Shown here in pieces: positions 33,797 through 35,825 of a stretch of DNA of 35,825 nucleotides (position 1 is the first letter of the stretch; every line of letters begins with the position of its first letter). Under the pieces are notes generated by a model, which was not told the DNA's origin, did no database searches, and saw only the letters and a list, made by a program, of their open reading frames with translations. The stretch is from Listeria rocourtiae FSL F6-920 (GTDB lineage Bacteria > Bacillota > Bacilli > Lactobacillales > Listeriaceae), in contig NZ_AODK01000031.1 of assembly GCF_000525975.1 (NCBI RefSeq), positions 1-35,825 on the forward strand, given 5' to 3'. The position numbers and the translations under genes were made by a program.

Positions 33797-35466
33797 TTAT
33801 TTCCCATCAATATATGTTGTTTTGAACGTATAGTCTGGACCAAACGCATTTTTTTGTAAATCTTTTACGTATGGCTGTTGCAAGAATGCTTTCGCACGTT
33901 GGTAAAGTGGTTGAATTGCATAATCTTCTTCAATTAGGATTGGTTCTGCCTTAAGCATTTCATCCCAACGAGCTTGTGTATCGCCTGCAAGCGGACCTGC
34001 TGCTTGATCGATAATTTTGTCATAAGCTGGGTTAGAGTAGCTCATTCTGTTTTGTGTGTTACCTGTTCTGAACAAGTTCAAGAATGTTGATGGATCTTGA
34101 TAATCAGGACCCCAAGCGCTTAGAGAGAAGTCGTAATCTTGTTTTTGGTCATTCGCTAAACGGATTTTAAATGGTACATTTTTAAGTGCCACTTTAAGGC
34201 CAGGAAGATTTTTCTCCCATTGGTTTTGCAAGAATTCACTTGATTTCTTAGCATTTTCAGTATCATCACTTGTAAACTCAAGATTTAGAGAAGTAACACC
34301 TAACTCTTTCAAACCTTGTGTCCATGCTTTTTTCGCTTCATCTAAGTTATAAACGCCAACATCGCCAACTTCATCACGGTAGTCTTTATTATCTTTAGGA
34401 TCGAAAGTGAATTTCTTAGGTACTAAACCATTCGCTGGGATAGAACCATTTTGTAGAACTGTATCCACGTAGCTTTGTTTATCAACAGATAATGCCAATG
34501 CTTTACGGATATTTTTTATTTGCTAACGGTGTTTTCTTACCGTTACGTTCTTGGTTAAATTTAATGTAGAATACAGAAGATTCTTCTTCTACAGCGTAGT
34601 CATCTTTATTTTTATTCTGTACAGCATATTCAGCTGATAATAGCGCTTTATCAAGTTTATTCGTGTTGTATAAGTTCACGCTAGTTCCAGGATCTTGTAC
34701 TACTTGTACATTGATTTTATCAAGTTTAACTTTGTCTTTGTCATAATATTTGTCATTCGGTACGAACGCCCAAGTCTTACTTGTTCCGTTCCAATCCGTT
34801 AATTTGAATGGTCCATTGTAAAGGATACTATCACTATCTAAAGCATATTTGTCGCCTTTACTTTCAACATACTTCTGGTTAAGTGGGAAGAATGTTGGGA
34901 ATGCTAATAATGAATCAAAGTAAGCTGCTGGTTGAACCAGTGTCACTTCTAATGTATTGTCGTCAACTGCTTTAATGCCTAATTCAGAAGGTTTTTTTCT
35001 CACCTTTAATGATTTCAGTAGCATTTTGAACTAATCCATCAAATAAGTAGGAATAAGTTGCTGCTGTTTTTGGATCAACGGCGCGTTGCCATGAATATAC
35101 GTAATCTTTTGCTGTTACTGGATCTCCGTTTGACCATTTTGCGTCATCACGTAGTTTGAATGTATAAACCTTTTTGTCATCGCTCACTGTTGCTTTCTCA
35201 GTAACGCCTGCAGGTTGTGCCACGCCGTCTTTGTCAAGTGCGTAGATACCTTCATTTGTTTGGTTAATTACGTTTAATCCAACTGCATCGTCTGCTTTTG
35301 TACTATCCGCCGATGGAATAAGTGCTGATTCCATTAAGTTTAATTCTTGTTTGGAATCCTTTGAGCCTCCACCAGATTTGGAATCGCTTCCGCCTCCACA
35401 TGCTGCCAGTACTAAGCTTAGTACTAATGTTAATCCTAAAACTAAAAACAATTTAGATTTTTTCAT
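33797..35466 (-). CDS. oppA: oligopeptide-binding lipoprotein OppA (frame broken twice)
   Basis: About 555 residues when joined: the peptide-binding lipoprotein of the importer. It starts MKKSKLFLVLGLTLVLSLVL, with lipobox LAAC (Cys23), then a Gly/Ser spacer and SBP_bac_5 domain motifs (YTFKLRDDAKWSNGDPVTAKDYVYSWQR, RMSYSNPAYDKIIDQA). The sequence reads as three frames. At 34992-34998 an A7 (minus strand) with one A removed gives KGEKKPSELG. At 34512-34517 an A6 with one A removed gives ANKNIRKALALS. Both match the family, so I annotate one gene. AAGGGAGG precedes the ATG. In L. monocytogenes OppA is needed for peptide uptake. Confidence 0.92.
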
Positions 35467-35513
35467 TAGTAAACCTCCCTTTTTTATTTTTCAGAAAAAT
35501 CATTTCGATTACT

Positions 35514-35543
35514 ATTATACTCTAAAAATTTAAGCTTTGTAAA
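35514..35543 (-). promoter_or_regulatory. promoter of the opp operon
   Basis: Minus-strand TTTACA (35538-35543), an 18-base spacer and TATAAT (35514-35519), about 48 bases before the oppA start codon. Nothing else could be assigned in 35544-35825. Confidence 0.7.
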
Positions 35544-35825
35544 TTATTTTTTCGAAATATACGAAAACAAGGATGAAAGTTATAAGTTATTGCAAAATTA
35601 GCGCAAGATAACCCAATTAGCCTATTACGCACTTTTCATGTTTATAAAGACTAACGAAATCATTTAACCAGACTATCTTACAATTAACTTTTCCCTTTTA
35701 TTAAGTTTTCTGAATAAATAAATCGATTAAAATAATATTTCCCAAAGCTTCACTGTTTCAAACATGCTATGCACTCGAAGACAGTTTTAATTTTTGAAAG
35801 TATAGTCACTCGAAAAAACAATCCA

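Noticed and set aside
1-35825. CRISPR array, tRNA or rRNA genes, riboswitch
   Set aside because: I looked for regularly spaced short repeats, tRNA cloverleaf ends and known riboswitch cores and saw none. The only regular repeats are the adhesin coding units.

Overview
The window is chromosomal DNA of a low-GC Firmicute, almost certainly a Listeria species. The right third carries opp genes in the order A-B-C-D-F, then spxA, mecA, coiA and pepF on one strand. I recognise this order from Listeria monocytogenes. The species cannot be fixed from sequence alone. A Wzx/Wzy polysaccharide locus and a tandem-repeat adhesin to the left are accessory and are not part of the common L. monocytogenes layout as I know it.

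Layout. (1) 1-13391, minus strand: a truncated secreted-protein gene at the left edge, about 550 bp without a gene, then an exopolysaccharide locus. Reading in transcription order (right to left) it holds a ManNAcA-type UDP-sugar dehydrogenase, chain-length regulator Wzd, tyrosine kinase Wze, Wzy polymerase, Wzx flippase, initiating sugar-phosphate transferase, sugar epimerase, UDP-glucose dehydrogenase, an SGNH-like modifying enzyme, a GT4 and a GT2 glycosyltransferase, an alpha/beta hydrolase and a small HTH protein. A DUF4352-like lipoprotein precedes it. (2) 13464-17718, minus strand: a large secreted adhesin (beta-helix, six 69-residue repeats, three Ig-like modules) and a Crp/Fnr-PrfA-type regulator. 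(3) 18079-22428: a YihY/BrkB membrane protein, a glyoxalase, an alkyltransferase-like protein, adaA-ogt on the other strand, and MntH. (4) 22491-24205: a decayed 1.7 kb integrative element bounded by about 71 bp direct repeats. The right-hand repeat is the 3' half of a gene for what looks like an RsaE/RoxS small RNA, with its own promoter and a Rex-like operator. (5) 24524-35466: pepF, coiA, mecA, spxA and oppFDCBA.

How the parts fit. The polysaccharide genes form a nearly complete Wzx/Wzy pathway for a short, acidic, probably modified repeat unit. The neighbouring secreted adhesin has no LPXTG anchor, so it could be a matrix protein that binds the polymer (inference). The most novel point is the sRNA gene used as an attachment site.

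Caution on data quality. Many genes here (oppA twice, coiA, wzx, the adhesin signal peptide, and probably pepF, wze, the hydrolase, mntH and the left-edge gene) are broken or lose their natural start at a short A/T homopolymer, and a one-base change restores the expected protein in each. The simplest explanation is homopolymer indel error in the assembly, not true decay. I annotate these as single genes and mark the break.
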